64,000 bases of DNA, taken from positions 43,503,555 through 43,567,554 of the forward strand of contig OX359280.1 of the NCBI GenBank assembly GCA_947179155.2. Direction: 5' to 3'. The notes below the pieces were generated by a model. The model did no database searches, was not told the origin of the DNA, and was given only the letters and a program-made list of their open reading frames with translations. Positions within the stretch are counted from its first letter, which is position 1. Each line of letters opens with the position of its first letter. This document shows positions 35,993-49,173 of this stretch, piece by piece. This DNA is from Hedera helix (Eukaryota > Streptophyta > Magnoliopsida > Apiales > Araliaceae). The position numbers and the translations under genes were made by a program.

Positions 35993-37863
35993 CTTGTATA
36001 TAACTCACATAGAGGTTGGTTAATTTTGTATTGACTAATAAAAAAAATATAATATTCAAATATACTAAAAATAAAATGGCTAATTTTGTATTTTACTCGA
36101 GATGAATGTAGTCAAGGTTGTACAACTATTGAAACTTCTCTTTGAAAAATTATGTGGTCCAGTTTCAACGGTAAGTCTATTCTAAAGACTTATCTTTCAC
36201 TATCAATAATAAAAAAACTAATGACAAATTTTTTATTGTAAATATGAGACTATATAAATAATTGCAATGAATTTAGGTTAATAGTATTAGTAGTTTCATT
36301 ACTACGTTATTATCATAAATAAATTAAATTTTTTGAAAATAGAAAATACTCTAGAGGGGTATCTAACTTGTATATAACTCACATAGAGGTGTGCTTATTT
36401 TGTATTGACTAATAAAAAAATATATAATATTTAAATATACTAAAAATAAAATGGGTAATTTTGTATTTTACGCGAGATTTATGTAGTCAAGGTTGTACAA
36501 CCATTGAAACTTCTCTTTGAAAAATTATGTGGTCCACTTTCAAATGTAATTCTATTCTAAAGACTTATCTTCCACTATCACTAACAAAAAATTAATGACA
36601 AATTTGTATTGTAAAAATGAGACTATATAAATAATGACAATGAATTTAGGTTAATAGTAATAGTGGTTTCATTACCAAATTTTTATCGTAAATAACTTAA
36701 AATTTGTGAAAATTGAAAATACCCTAGAGGGGTATCTAGCTTATATATAACTCACATAGAGGTGGGCTTATTTTGTATTGACTAATAAAAAAAATATAAT
36801 ATTCAAATATACTAAAAATAAAATGGCTAATTTTGTATTTGACTCGAGATTAATGTAGTCAAGGATGTACAACCATTGAAACTTCTCTTTGAAAAATTAT
36901 GTGGTCCACTTTCAAATGTAAGTTTATTCTAAAGACTTATCTTCCACTATCACTAATAAAAAATTAATGACAAATTTGTATTGTAAAAATGAGACTATAT
37001 AAATAATGACAATGAATTTAGGTTAATAGTATTATTGGTTGCACTAGTAAATTATTATCATAAATAAATTGAATTTTGTGAAAATAGAAAATACCCTAGA
37101 AGGTTATCTAACTTGTATATAACTCACATAAAGGTGGGCTTATTTAGTATTGACTAATAAAAATATATATAATATTCAAATGTATTAAAAATAAAATGAC
37201 TAATTTTGTATTTTACTCGAGATTAATATAGTCAAGGATATACAACCATTGAAACTTCTCTTTGAAATATTATGTGGTCTAGTTTCAAATGTAAGTCTAT
37301 TCTAAATACTTATCTTTCACTATCAATAATAAAAAATTAATGACAAATTTGTATTGTAAATATGAGACTATATAAATAATTGCAATGAATTTAGGTTAAT
37401 AGTATTAGTAATTTCATTACTAAATTATTATCATAAATAAATTAAAATTTGTGAAAATAAAAAATACCCTAGAGGGGTATCTAACTTGTATATAACTCAC
37501 ATAGAGGTAGGCTTATTTTGTATTGACTAATAAAATAAATATAATATTCAAATATATGTAAAATAAAATGGCTAATTTTGTATTTTACTCGAGATTAATG
37601 TAGTCAATGTTATGCACCCATTGAAACTTTTCCTTGAAAAATTACGTGGTCCAGTTTGAAATGTAAGTCTATTCTAAAGACTTAAATTCCGCTATCAATA
37701 ATAAAAAATTAATGACAAATTTGTATTGTAAAGATAAGACTATATAAATAATTACAATGAATTTAGGTTACTAGTATTATTGGTTTCATTACTAAATTAT
37801 TATCATAAACAAATTAAAATTTGTAAAAATAGAAAATACCCTAGAGGGGTATCTAACTTGTAT
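35993..37863. repeat. About 373-bp tandem repeat array, right part
   Basis: A continuation of the array at 24702-25878. The marker AACTCACAT recurs at about 36002, 36376, 36749, 37121 and 37494, a spacing of 372-374 bp. With the left part there are about 8-9 units. The array stops at about 37863 (TATACCAGATAGGG follows). No ORF is conserved in the unit. Confidence 0.92.
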
Positions 37864-38756
37864 ACCAGATAGGGTGAATACATCAATATTTAGGATTTTT
37901 AGATAAATCCAACCGTACAGATATTTAAAAAAAGAAAAAGCATTCAAAAGTATTTTAACAAATGATTTTTCATATAATTTAGTAATGTCTATTATCGAGT
38001 TTATATTAATGAAAGTTTAATAAATCTAAGTCATAAAAAAGTATACTTATTTTATAAGGTTATTATAATAACGATAGTACATAACCTTAAATTAAAATAA
38101 TAATAATAATAATAATAATATTTAATATTTTTGTATGAACTTTTCATCCTTATGTTAAATTTTGTCAAAAAATAAAGATAAAATTGTTATATAAAAAATA
38201 GAATATATAAGTTATATACCTAGATGCATGGTATCTCTTGCAAACTCCTAAAATTTACTAAGTTTGAAAAATTAATTTGACTGAGTTCAACCGTAATGGA
38301 CTAAATTATTTAAACTAAAACTTAAACGACTATGTTGTTTGAGTTCAAATTTAATAGACTAATTTGTCTCACTTTAAATACTAGTATTTACATTCTTTGT
38401 AAAGTATGGTGTCTTATTATAAATTATGATATTATAAATATTTTATTATTTTTTATAAATATATTATTGAATTTATTAGGTAAAAATAGTTGTAATAAAA
38501 AAAATCATTCTAAAATTATATTATTTAATTTATAATTAGATTTTATTTATACTTGAATATAATTATACTTATATTTAATCAAGAGTAACAAATTTAGGTT
38601 AGGTAAGACAATCTATGTGAAAAAATATTTTCTTCTCAAATTATATTTGCTAAGTTGTAATAAAACCTTATTTAATAATGATAACAAATTAATATCAAAT
38701 AAGATTGTTTCATTGTAAATTATATTACTATTTTTATTTTTAACTTGGTTAAACTG
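37864..38756. other. AT-rich spacer; nothing recognised
   Basis: No coding potential, no element ends, and only a short (TAA)n run near 38097-38120. Confidence 0.6.
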
Positions 38757-39590
38757 AACGAAAAGTCTTGTTGAAGAATTATAATATTATTATGGATGTT
38801 TTAAAGTTTATTTTTACAAATTTTTATTGGACAAAGGAATTAATTTTTATTTTTTTATTTAATAACTAAATCATATGGTCAAGTAGTATATTATATTTTT
38901 ATTTTAATAACAGTAACAATTATTTTATCTAGATAATAATTAAATCTTATTTATACTTAAAACTATAATTAAACTTATATTTTAATAATAATAACAAATT
39001 TAAGTTAGATAGATGATTTTTATGATAATTTTATTAAATTATATTATAAATTCATGTTTTATTATAAAATTACGATACTATTAGAAAAAATAATTTTATT
39101 TTACTTTATTTTTTATAAAAATATATTATTAATTTTTATTTTTTTATAAAACTACGATATTAATTTTTATTTTTAATTTGAACTAATAAATAATAAAAAT
39201 TAACTTAATGTAAAAAAGAGAAAGAACTAAATATCAATTAAGATAATTCCTGGACTGAATTGTCGTATACGTTTATATCTTTTAATGGGTAAAAGCTGGG
39301 CCAGTCACAATTTCCTTGAACCTACGTCATTAATATTAGCCATATACATGACATATGTATTATGTGTATAAATTATGTGAGATAAACTATAAAAAATTAT
39401 AAAATTTGTTAAATTAAATAAAAAGATAAAAAATTAATATAAAAAGACAAAATAATAATATAACTAAACTTACAAGAGTAAAAGAGAAAAAAATATTGTG
39501 ATACGGTTATATGAACAACGTCAACGACTTCGGAGAGCCGCTTTATAATATAGATTTGTTGAACTTTTAGGGAAAAAATGATGAACTAAT
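38757..39590. repeat. Direct duplication A, copy 1
   Basis: About 830 bp matching 42969-43771 in the same orientation, from GAACGAAAAGTCTTGTTG to GGAGAGCCGCTTTATAATAT and a little beyond. Differences are scattered substitutions and small indels. No ORF is preserved. Confidence 0.88.
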
Positions 39591-39605
39591 GCCCCTTGCA
39601 AATAT

Positions 39606-40034
39606 GTTGGTTGCTAAATAACATATTAGCTAGCGACCGACAACAGTGACTGCAGTATCGACGACCGACATTTGCGACTGACTCGATCGCTACTCCAAGT
39701 CAATATTCTAATGACATGTTGCCATGATATATTTATTTTCTTTAGGGTATGTCTGGAATTGACTAGGTTTATAAAACATTTTCTTTAATTATGAGTAGGC
39801 GTGTTGTTATTTGTGAAATGCCAAAAATTATTAATCCTGCCTAGCTAACTATTGGAAAGTATTGAAATTTTGCGTTTTTTTCGGTCGTCATTATTGATCC
39901 TCGTTAAAAGGTAAAATTTGTATTATTATTGGTTTATAGAAAGATTGGAAATTAACATAACCAATTGGCTGGCTGTGCCTTAATTGTCATAAAACTTACT
40001 TATAATCTCAAAATAAATGATTATGAGAGGATTA
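39606..40034. repeat. Dispersed duplication B, copy 2 (split by solo LTR L4)
   Basis: Matches 20222-20660 and resumes at 42593 after the LTR. The join GAGAGGATTA/CATTTGAGA is intact at 20655, which proves the insertion point. Confidence 0.85.
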
Positions 40035-42592
40035 TGTGACGCCCCCAAATCTGGATCTACATAGATCAATTTGAGACGCCATAAAATACACGATAACTAA
40101 TACAAATAGTACATAGAACAGAAATACAAAATTTAATAATTCACAACTAAGTCTTCACTATTATTGTCATACTATATACAATATGTGAAGACTATTACAG
40201 CTATCTCTCGGACTTTTACTCCATTTCCCGGCTAGACCCAGCTATTCTCTCATTTTCTGAAGAACAATGGAACAAAAAAGAAAGGGTGAGCTCAAATAGC
40301 CCAATAAGAAATATCATGACTAAGATAACAATGAGTAAATTTTCATTAGCCTTCAACAGTTGAGTTTTTGATAGAATACAATAAACAACAAGTTTTAGAT
40401 TAATAATAGCAGCGGAATGAGCAATCCATTAAAATAATCATGTAGAGTATGATGTCTACTAGCTTCTCTTGTTTATAAAAACAGCATCAACTTTTATTAT
40501 CTGAAACACCACTGGTCATGATAATTTAAATTCACAGTTCCTAATCATAATCATGTAAGTCAACAAATCATCTTTGCACTACGGGACAAAGATATTCAAA
40601 TATAACACTAATGGTCATGATCATACCAGTCTACAGAATCAGGTCATAATCATATCAACAATAGTTCTTCTTTACCCCAGGCCAAATAGAACATTCACTA
40701 CATGCCCTAAAAGACATACAACAATTATATCGTCTTTATCCTATCATCTGTGCCACAAGCCATAAATATTCACAACAACTTGATTCTTGATTATTAGAAT
40801 AACAACAGAGATATAAATGATGAATAGAATAAAATGTACTTTGTCCTGAGTCAAATAATATCCAAATTATCCATATGATGTGGACTAAAATTCAAGAATG
40901 ATATTCAAGATCCACAGTTCAAAATAACGGTTAAAGTTCAATAGAAAGATTCAGAAAAATAGGAAGGTTTAATTGAAATGATATTAGATGAAGCACGGAC
41001 TATTAAAGAACATATAATCATTTTAGAAAATTTTACCAAATAGTACTTACCGTAGTAAGTTTAAGAGTATGAAAAAAAATGATACCCCTTACCTTAACAC
41101 GTGATTAGATATTGATTTAAATGAAATTGATCAACTTATATATTTATAATTTAATTAGTAACTACCACATATAATTTCATGGTGCATACCAATTTGTATG
41201 AAATCATCAAAAGTGATTTTATAGAATAAAGTATAATAACTTCAATATAGTTTTTGAAAGAAAATAATATTTCAAAATAAATCTTCCAAATGAAGATCTT
41301 CACAAATATTCAAGATAACTTTAGCACACTCAAATAAAACTTACACAAAGTAATATTTAGAGAGTGAAAAAAAGAATAAGCAATGATGTTTTTATTAAAA
41401 ATCCTTAAATTAAGACTTCTATTTTTAGCCAAGAATCTTATCATGATCCAAGATTTTTTAATTTAATACAAACCGTATATTTCAAGATAATATTTTATCC
41501 ATGCCACTCATTTCATCTTTTAAGATTTCTTTAATCTAAACCATTTATTTAAAGATTATCTTTATTCTACACCGTTCATTTCAAATTCTATAATTATTGC
41601 ATTATCTTTTATCTATACCATTAATTTCGTATTTCCTTTAATCTATATCATTCAATTAACTTTATATATAAAACAACTAACTTTATATATAAAACAACTA
41701 ACTTTGTATAAATCAATTAACTTTATATATAAAACAAACAACTTTATATAATATATCATAATAAAATAATTTACTTTACATAATTTATATAAAGTAAATA
41801 ACTTTATATAATTTATTATAATAAAAATAAATAACTTTATCAATTTAATTATTCAATAATAATTCACAATTATTCAGTATTATGACTAATTGTTATAAAT
41901 GTAATGTAGTTGTCTTTCTGAGTTAGATACTCACAATACAAGTAGAAAAAGCAACTAATAATGAAATACAACAGTTTAATCAACATCATAATAGAGATAA
42001 AAATGATGTAGAAAATAAGTAAAAGAAAGAGCATGTTATTGTGTAATGACAATTATTGATTCAGTAATGTGAATTACTGTGCATATGCTATTGTGACAAT
42101 TATCAGTTTAATAATATGAATTATTGTGCATGTGACAATTATTGGTTCAATAAAGTCAATATTGTACAATAGCTACTTTATTAGTTCAATAATATGAAAC
42201 ACTGTGCAATACCGTGTGCTACTGTGCAATATCGTGTGTTACTGTATAATACCGTATGTTACTAATTTTTTACCACCGGGTATTATAACAGTTAAAAGTG
42301 ATAGTACCGTTGACTATTTTTATTTAAAAAAGTTACTTATGTCGTTTTCTATATCCGACAATATTTCGTTGTGGGGGTTCATCAATATTTGGTTATTTCG
42401 GCGTTGTTGTACGAATCGAATATTTCTTGACAAAACGAATATTCCCCGACAAAACGAATATTTTCCGACAAGATAAATTTTATACAAAATATTTCTTAAT
42501 TTTCACTTTTCTCAATTTATTCACTTACCGTTTCAGAAGAAAATATATAAAGAAAAATTAAATTTGTATTTCATAAAAGTCGAGATCTTATA
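40035..42592 (-). mobile_element. Diverged Tekay-family solo LTR (L4), 2558 bp
   Basis: Same family as L1-L3 but clearly older. The left edge TGTGACGCCCCCAAATCTGG is intact and the right edge has decayed to GATCTTATA. Perfect target duplications GATTA flank it (40030-40034, 42593-42597), and the empty site exists at 20655. It lacks the 73-bp GGCGGCAATCCG repeats. It formed by recombination between the two LTRs of a former full element. Confidence 0.93.
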
Positions 42593-42966
42593 GATTACAT
42601 TTGAGATTAATGTAGTCAAAGTTGTGCAACCATTGCAATATCTCTTTAAAAAGAAAAATTAATATTTTCACAAGATTCTCCTTATATGAATATTGGTGCA
42701 AAATAAGTCATCTAAAAATTCTCTTCTGTCAAGAAGCGAACTCAAAACCTCAATCTCATAACTTTAAGTAATTGTCCAACTAAGCTATATGATATATTTA
42801 TAAATGAGACAATTCTCCATTTTAACAAAAATAAATAAATAAATAAAGTTTTTTTTAATTAAAAATAGTTTCAAATAAAGTTTTTAAAAATTTAATTTTG
42901 CCAAAAAAAAGAAAATCTAAAATGATGGGCTGTAAAGTTCAAATATAGCAGTGTTGAACCCAAGAT
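42593..42966. other. End of duplication B, satellite-unit fragment, spacer
   Basis: After the empty-site continuation, GTAGTCAAAGTTGTGCAACC at about 42612 is a fragment of the 373-bp satellite unit. The remainder is AT-rich with no gene. Confidence 0.6.
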
Positions 42967-42968
42967 GG

Positions 42969-43771
42969 GCCGAACGAAAAGTCTTGTTGTAGAATTATAA
43001 TATTATTATGGATGTTTTAAATTTTATTTTTACAAATTTTTATTGGACAAAGTAATTAATTTTTATTTTTTTATTTAATAACTAAATCATATGGTCGAGT
43101 AGTATATTATATTTTTATTTTAATAATAGTAACAATTATTTTATCTAAATAATAATTAAATCTTATTTATACTTGAAACTATAATTATACTTATATTTTA
43201 ATAATAGTAACAAATTTTAGTTAGATAGATGGTTTTTATGATAATTTTATTAAATTATATTACAAATTCATGTTTTATTATAAAATTAAGATATTATTAG
43301 ATCAAATAATTTTATAAAAATATATTATTAATTTTTATTTTTTTATAAAACTGCAATATTAATTTTAATTTTTAATTTAAATTGTTAAATAATAAAAATT
43401 ATCTTAATGTAAAAAACAGAATGAACTAAATATGAATTAAGATAATGCCCGGACTGAATTGCCGTATACATTCATATCTTATAATGGGTAAACGCTGGGC
43501 CATTCACACTTTCCTTGAACCTACATCATTAATATTAGTCATATATATGACATATGCGTTATGTATATAAATTATGTAAAATAAAATATAAAATATATAA
43601 AATTTGTTGAATTAAATAAAAAGATAAAGAATTAATATAAAAAAATAAAATAATAATATAACTAAACTTACAAGAGTAAAAGAGAAAAAAAAAGTGTGAT
43701 ACTGTTATACAACGTCAACGATTTTGGAGAGCCGCTTTATAATATAGATTTGCTGGAGTTTTTAAAAAAAA
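42969..43771. repeat. Direct duplication A, copy 2
   Basis: Homologous to 38757-39590. It ends at the same GAGAGCCGCTTTATAATAT block, followed here by extra A-runs. Confidence 0.88.
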
Positions 43772-43908
43772 TGATGTCTAAATTGTCTATTAATTTTTTT
43801 TCTTATAAAATTATGATATTAATTTTAATTTTTTTTTTAAAAAAAAGGCAAAATTTAAAGTCAAATCAAAAAATAAAAGTAAAATCAAATTATCTATTTA
43901 ATAATAAT

Positions 43909-43940
<32 letters not shown>

Positions 43941-44232
43941 CTTGACATGTTTTGGTATTTAAAGGTAACAAATATATTAATATAGTGTAGATTTATTACT
44001 TACCCAGATAAAAAAATTCATAACTATTACTTAAAGAAGTACTATTTAATATATAATCATACTCTCAATTTTAGTTTATTGTTTAAAATCTTGGAGAAAT
44101 TATTCCAAATAAACTACGATAAACATGACCAAATCTATATATATAAAACTCTCCTATCATGTCTTATTCTTCTCATACCTTTTTTATTTTATTGTTCCTA
44201 CTCTATGTTTTGAACTCTTTTTTTTCTGTTCC

Positions 44233-44264
<32 letters not shown>

Positions 44265-44857
44265 ACCCACCCCAAATTCCACATGCAAGAGAGAGGTGAT
44301 TGACCAATAAAGTTACTGTCTGTAAATATACCTGTATTAACAGTAAGATTCTCTCTCTCTCTTCTCTTCTCTCCCAACAAGTACGTCTATGTGAAAAATA
44401 ACATATATATATTTGGTGATTCCGATCATGTGTTTGACTTTAGAATTTATTTTATTTTATCTTACAGATGCCTAAAAGAATATATATCAAAGGGGAATTG
44501 TATATATATATATATATATAGAATTGTTTAATTATTTGGATATATATTCTTTTGATTCTCAAAAAACTACCTCTCCTCTCTCTTCGATCATTTTCATACA
44601 AGCCTAACATGCATGAAACAAGCACCTCATGGATATATTCTTTCTTTCTTTATTTCTTTCTAGTCTCTCAAAATTTCTTTTTCTTGACTAATTAGTCTCC
44701 ATTGACTATATTATATTATATGGAAGCAAATTAATATATAGTTGAAGGAAGGAAGGAAGGAAGGACTTAATTGATCTCAAGCCAAAAATTAAATACTCGA
44801 TCTCATATATATATGCAAAGGAAAAATTAAACTATACTCTGTTGAGGAGGTTTGGCC
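43772..44857 (+). other. Upstream region of glucosyltransferase 2, rich in simple repeats
   Basis: Contains an ATAG-type tetranucleotide run (43909-43939), a C31 tract (44234-44264), a CT-rich run (44351-44372), a short TA run (44502-44520) and a GAAG run (44745-44765). No gene is present. The promoter and 5' UTR of the downstream gene lie here but no core element could be assigned. Confidence 0.7.
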
Positions 44858-47800
44858 ATGGAAGAAATTGATGTGGGGGCATCAAATAAGAGTTGGTTGG
44901 ATGAAGCTCAATCATGTTATTCAGAAACAATTCGGCAGACTATGAAGAAAGGAGCTTTAACAACTGCTACCATATTTTGTATATTTATGTTCATCGGAGC
45001 CCTTTTCGTCACCCGCTGGCTAGATCATGTCGTAAGTTTTTCTTTCTTTCTTTATTTTTTTTTTCTAGATTAAATTCGGAGACAGAGAGTACACGGTAAT
45101 ATATAAAAAAAGAAATTAATTCACGAGTTCTTACACATAGTGCATATACGATAATTTAAACCGAAGTTTTATTGAATGAATGATGTTTGGGGGAAATTAA
45201 GAGGAGGTTTTTTTTTTTTTGGGGTTGGGGGGGGGGGGGTCCTGTTTAATATCAGAAATATATATTTGAATCCAATCAGTTGTGGAATTTTTGAAAATTC
45301 ATTTGATCTTAATTAGTGCAATTTTTTTTTAAGAATTATGATGAGTGATCAAAGCTGATGTATAATCCTTCCTTTTGTATTAGAAAAAAGTAATTAATCC
45401 AAGGAGGTGGGTGGGTGGGTAGGTGGGTAATTCCTCATGTATGTGTGAGAGTTTTGCTCTGTTCCGTTACATTCTCTTACTGCTTTTGGTAATGATAACT
45501 GCATTTTCTATTGTGGTCATCTTCAATCTGCTTTCAAGTAGCCTATCAGGCAGGCAGGAGCTCTACTGATGATATGTGTGGTGTTACTTAATTTTGGATT
45601 TATTTTCTTAATTCTAATGAATATCTTAATGTTATGGATGATTTTTTATTTATTTTTCCTTTTGGCCTTGGAAGTTTAGTTCCCCTTTAACTAGTTTTAT
45701 TTTTACAGTCCATTTTTACGGGTGCTTCAAATGAAAAGTCATTTTCAACATCCAAAAATCACACAATAGACGCAAAATTTAAATATCAGCTCAATTGCTC
45801 TGCCGAGAACACTACAGAGACATGCCCAACAAATTATCCGAAAATAATTAACGTCAATAATTCATCAATGGGGGAATGTCCAGAATATTTTCAATGGATT
45901 TACGAAGATTTGAGACCATGGCAAAGGACAGGCATAACGAAAGAAATTGTGAAGAGTGGAATTCCCAAGGCAAATATGAGAGTAGTGATATTAGATGGAA
46001 AACTTTACCTAGAGCAGTATTCAGGTGTTTTTCAAACAAGAGACGTGTTTACCCTATGGGGATTACTGCAACTTCAAAAATTTTATCCGGGTAAATTACC
46101 GGATGTGGATTTCATGTTCAATTTGGGTGATATGCCAAGGATCCCAAAGAGAGACTATATGGGAGTGAATGCATCTATTCCACCACCAGTGTTTCATTAC
46201 TGTGCCGATGATTCGACTTTGGACTTAGTTTTTCCTGATTGGTCATTCTGGGGCTGGTATGATATTTTTTTCATTTGTTGGTTTAACTAGACCTAATTTA
46301 TTTATTTATTTTGTTCCGACGATATCATTAACACGTCATCATTAAATGCCGAGTCCGATTACATTCATCGACTCTTTTCAATCGGATTTTTAGCCGAGTT
46401 GATGCAATAGCATACTTCATAAATATTATATAAAAAAATCAGTTAACAATTTTAGCCGATTAAACACCATAGCATGCTACATTTCTAATTCTGTGGAGTT
46501 GGAAGAAATTATATTTTGTTTGTAGTGAATATTATTGTAAATTTTCAAGCCAGCTTCTTAATTAGTTTGATTTGCTTCATAGGCCGGAGATCAATATAAA
46601 GCCATGGGTGTCTTTGAAAAATGATTTAAAAGAAGGAAGCAAGAGAATCAAATGGTCGAAGAGAGAACCTTATGCTCATTGGCAAGGGAATTCATGGGTG
46701 AGTGGAAACAGAGGCGACCTCATGAAATGCAATGTCAGTAAAAAACATGACTGGAATGCTCGACTATATCATGTGGTAATTACTCTTCTTTGTCATTTTT
46801 TTTTCATCCATTGAATTCATAAATTTGGCATACATTATTGTAGATAGTGCTTACTTCTTATGTCCTATTTAATTTATTATTTTTATTTTAAAATGCGTGA
46901 AAATAACCTATATTGATGTCAAACTCGAAATAAGTTATATTTGGCCCCCATTTTAGAAATTCTTTTATTTATATAAATTATTTTAGAGAATTGATATTTT
47001 TACAAGAGAAATTGATATTTTCACAAGTCTCTGCTCACATGAAAGTGAGTCCCACTTAATATTCATGTAAACAGAATCTTACGAAAGAACAAGTATAAAT
47101 ACACAATAACCAAACACTACATCCATCCATACCATTAAAAAGTGAGACATGACATTAAAATTTATGCCATACCCTACTTTTTAATAGTATAAATGGATAT
47201 AATTTTTTTTATAAAAATATCGATACTCTTATTTTATTGTCAATAAATATAAGCTTCATTTAAGAAACTCATTTATTTGGGACCCGCTTTAGAAATTCTT
47301 TATTCAAAAGAAGCTTTTATTGATATAAAGGTTCGGCATGAAGTGTTGTCGAATTACTTTTTGACAAAAAAATCTCATAGCCAGACGTGGTCCTCCTTTT
47401 GGACCTTGACCCGTATCACATGGGTGCAAGACCACCCCACTTCTCAACCAAATTACAATCCACACTTTTTTAAATTGTTTTTTTGTTTTTTTTCTTTAGT
47501 TATCGTGTGTATGAGTGTATCTAAACCTCTTACAACATTCGACAAATTTCACATAAGAAAGTACAAACGTACGTAGGAGTTCATGTTTTTCACAAGTTTT
47601 TTAAAAGTTCAAAACGACACTCTTAATTTGCACTTGATTTTGATTCCAAATACATGGTAATCTCTGCAAACATTTGAAACAGTCTTATTAATCATATTGG
47701 TGAATTGTCACTGTGCCTGCACATATGGTAAACTTTAACAATTTTGCAGAATTGGAATGATGAGGTAAAGTCAGGATTCAAGCATTCAAATTTAGCAGAT

Positions 47801-48286
47801 CAATGCACTCATAGGTTGGTGATTTAATTCAGTAGTTTCTAGCTAGATCTTGTCCTGTATTCATGTTCATTTTATCACTTAATTATATTAATTTCTTAAC
47901 CTCTTTTTTTGGCATTTATTTGCTTAGGTACAATCATAGGTTGGTGATTTAATTCAGTAGTTTCTAACTAGATCTTGTCCGGCATTCATGTTCATTTTTA
48001 TCACCTAATTATATTAATTTCTTAACCTCTTTTTTTGGCATTTATTTGTTTAGGTACGAGATTTATATTGAAGGAAGAGCATGGTCTGTTAGTGAAAAAT
48101 ATATTCTAGCATGTGATTCTATGACTCTTCTTATTAATCCTCAGTACTATGATTTCTTTTCAAGAGGTTTACAACCTCTGGTGCACTACTGGCCCATAAA
48201 CAATAATTACAAGTGCAAATCAATTAAATTTGCGACTGACTGGGGAAATAGCCACAAAAAGAAGGTGACTTTCAATCTTTATAACT

Positions 48287-48357
<71 letters not shown>

Positions 48358-49173
48358 AATTTCTTTAGTTAGACGTGCACAAAATATATTTATACTTTAA
48401 TTATATAATAAAATTTAAATTCTCAACATATTTGTATGTATAAAGTCAACTATATTATAGACAAATTAATACAATAAAAAACAAAAAATTGGCTTACACA
48501 CAAAGAATAGTCATCAATTTTATATTTGTGCATACGTAATTGTACAATATGTAAAAAACTTCAATTATACATGAATAAAATATTATCACAATGAAGATCG
48601 TTGATGTCACAGACTGTTGAGCTTTTATAAACCTTAAAACACTTAAAAGAGAACATCTATTATCTTTGAACAGAGTTAGTACAAGTAATTTGATATGATT
48701 TTAAGATATTACAAGTATAGATAGCTCTTTTATTTATGAAATTTATATATGAGCAAAATTTTGTGTACTTTCTTTTTCTTTTCTTTCTAACTCAATTTTC
48801 TGACTTGACGAAGGCTCAAAAAATTGGAAGAGCTGGGAGCAAATTCATACAAGAGGGATTAAAGATGAAGAATGTTTATGACTACATGTATCATATATTG
48901 AATGAATATTCAAAGCTCATGAATTATAAACCAACAATTCCTACCCGCGCCGTCGAAGTTTGCCCGGAGACAATGGCTTGTAGAGAACCTCTAGAGTTAA
49001 ACAAGAAGTTCAAGATAGAATCCATGGTGAAGGCTCCTTCTGATTCAAGTCCATGCATTTTGCCTCCATATACTCCCCAAGAGCTTCATGCTTTAAATAA
49101 TAGGAAACAAAGTACAATAAAGGAAGTGGAGATGTGGGAAAAAAGTAAGAAAGCTAAAAAAGTGAATTTTTAA
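44858..49173 (+). CDS. CAP10/DUF821 protein O-glucosyltransferase-like, paralogue 2
   Basis: Same family and intron positions as the gene at 14508-19522. Six exons give 516 aa: 44858-45031, 45709-46256, 46583-46775, 47750-47814, 48054-48264, 48814-49173. The N-terminus differs from paralogue 1: a cytosolic tail of about 31 residues precedes the membrane segment TTATIFCIFMFIGALFVTRW, a type II anchor. A stem with several N-x-S/T sites precedes the catalytic domain: CPEYFQWIYEDL, FQTRDVFTLWGLLQL, PPPVFHYCADDSTLDLVF, REPYAHWQGN, HDWNARLYHV, QCTHRYEIYIEGRAWSVSEK, HYWPI, TDWGN, NVYDYMYHILNEYSKLM. All hallmark blocks are present, so it is probably functional. Exon 5 has the same 211-nt length as in paralogue 1. 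The gene lies about 25 kb from paralogue 1 in the same orientation, consistent with tandem duplication later spread by transposons. The substrate is unknown. Confidence 0.92.
47815..48053 (+). repeat. 125-bp tandem duplication in intron 4, with a cryptic 12-nt exon
   Basis: GTTGGTGATTTAATTCAGTA occurs at 47815 and again at 47940, and each copy runs to a TTATTTG(C/T)TTAG acceptor. Between the copies lies GTACAATCATAG, bounded by AG before and GT after. Splicing it in would add 12 nt in frame. Confidence 0.85.
48288..48352. repeat. (TA)n microsatellite in intron 5 of glucosyltransferase 2
   Basis: An uninterrupted TA run shortly after the exon 5 donor site. Confidence 0.95.

Noticed and set aside
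44125..44380. Poly-Pro and poly-Gly ORFs
   Set aside because: Products of the C31 tract read on both strands.
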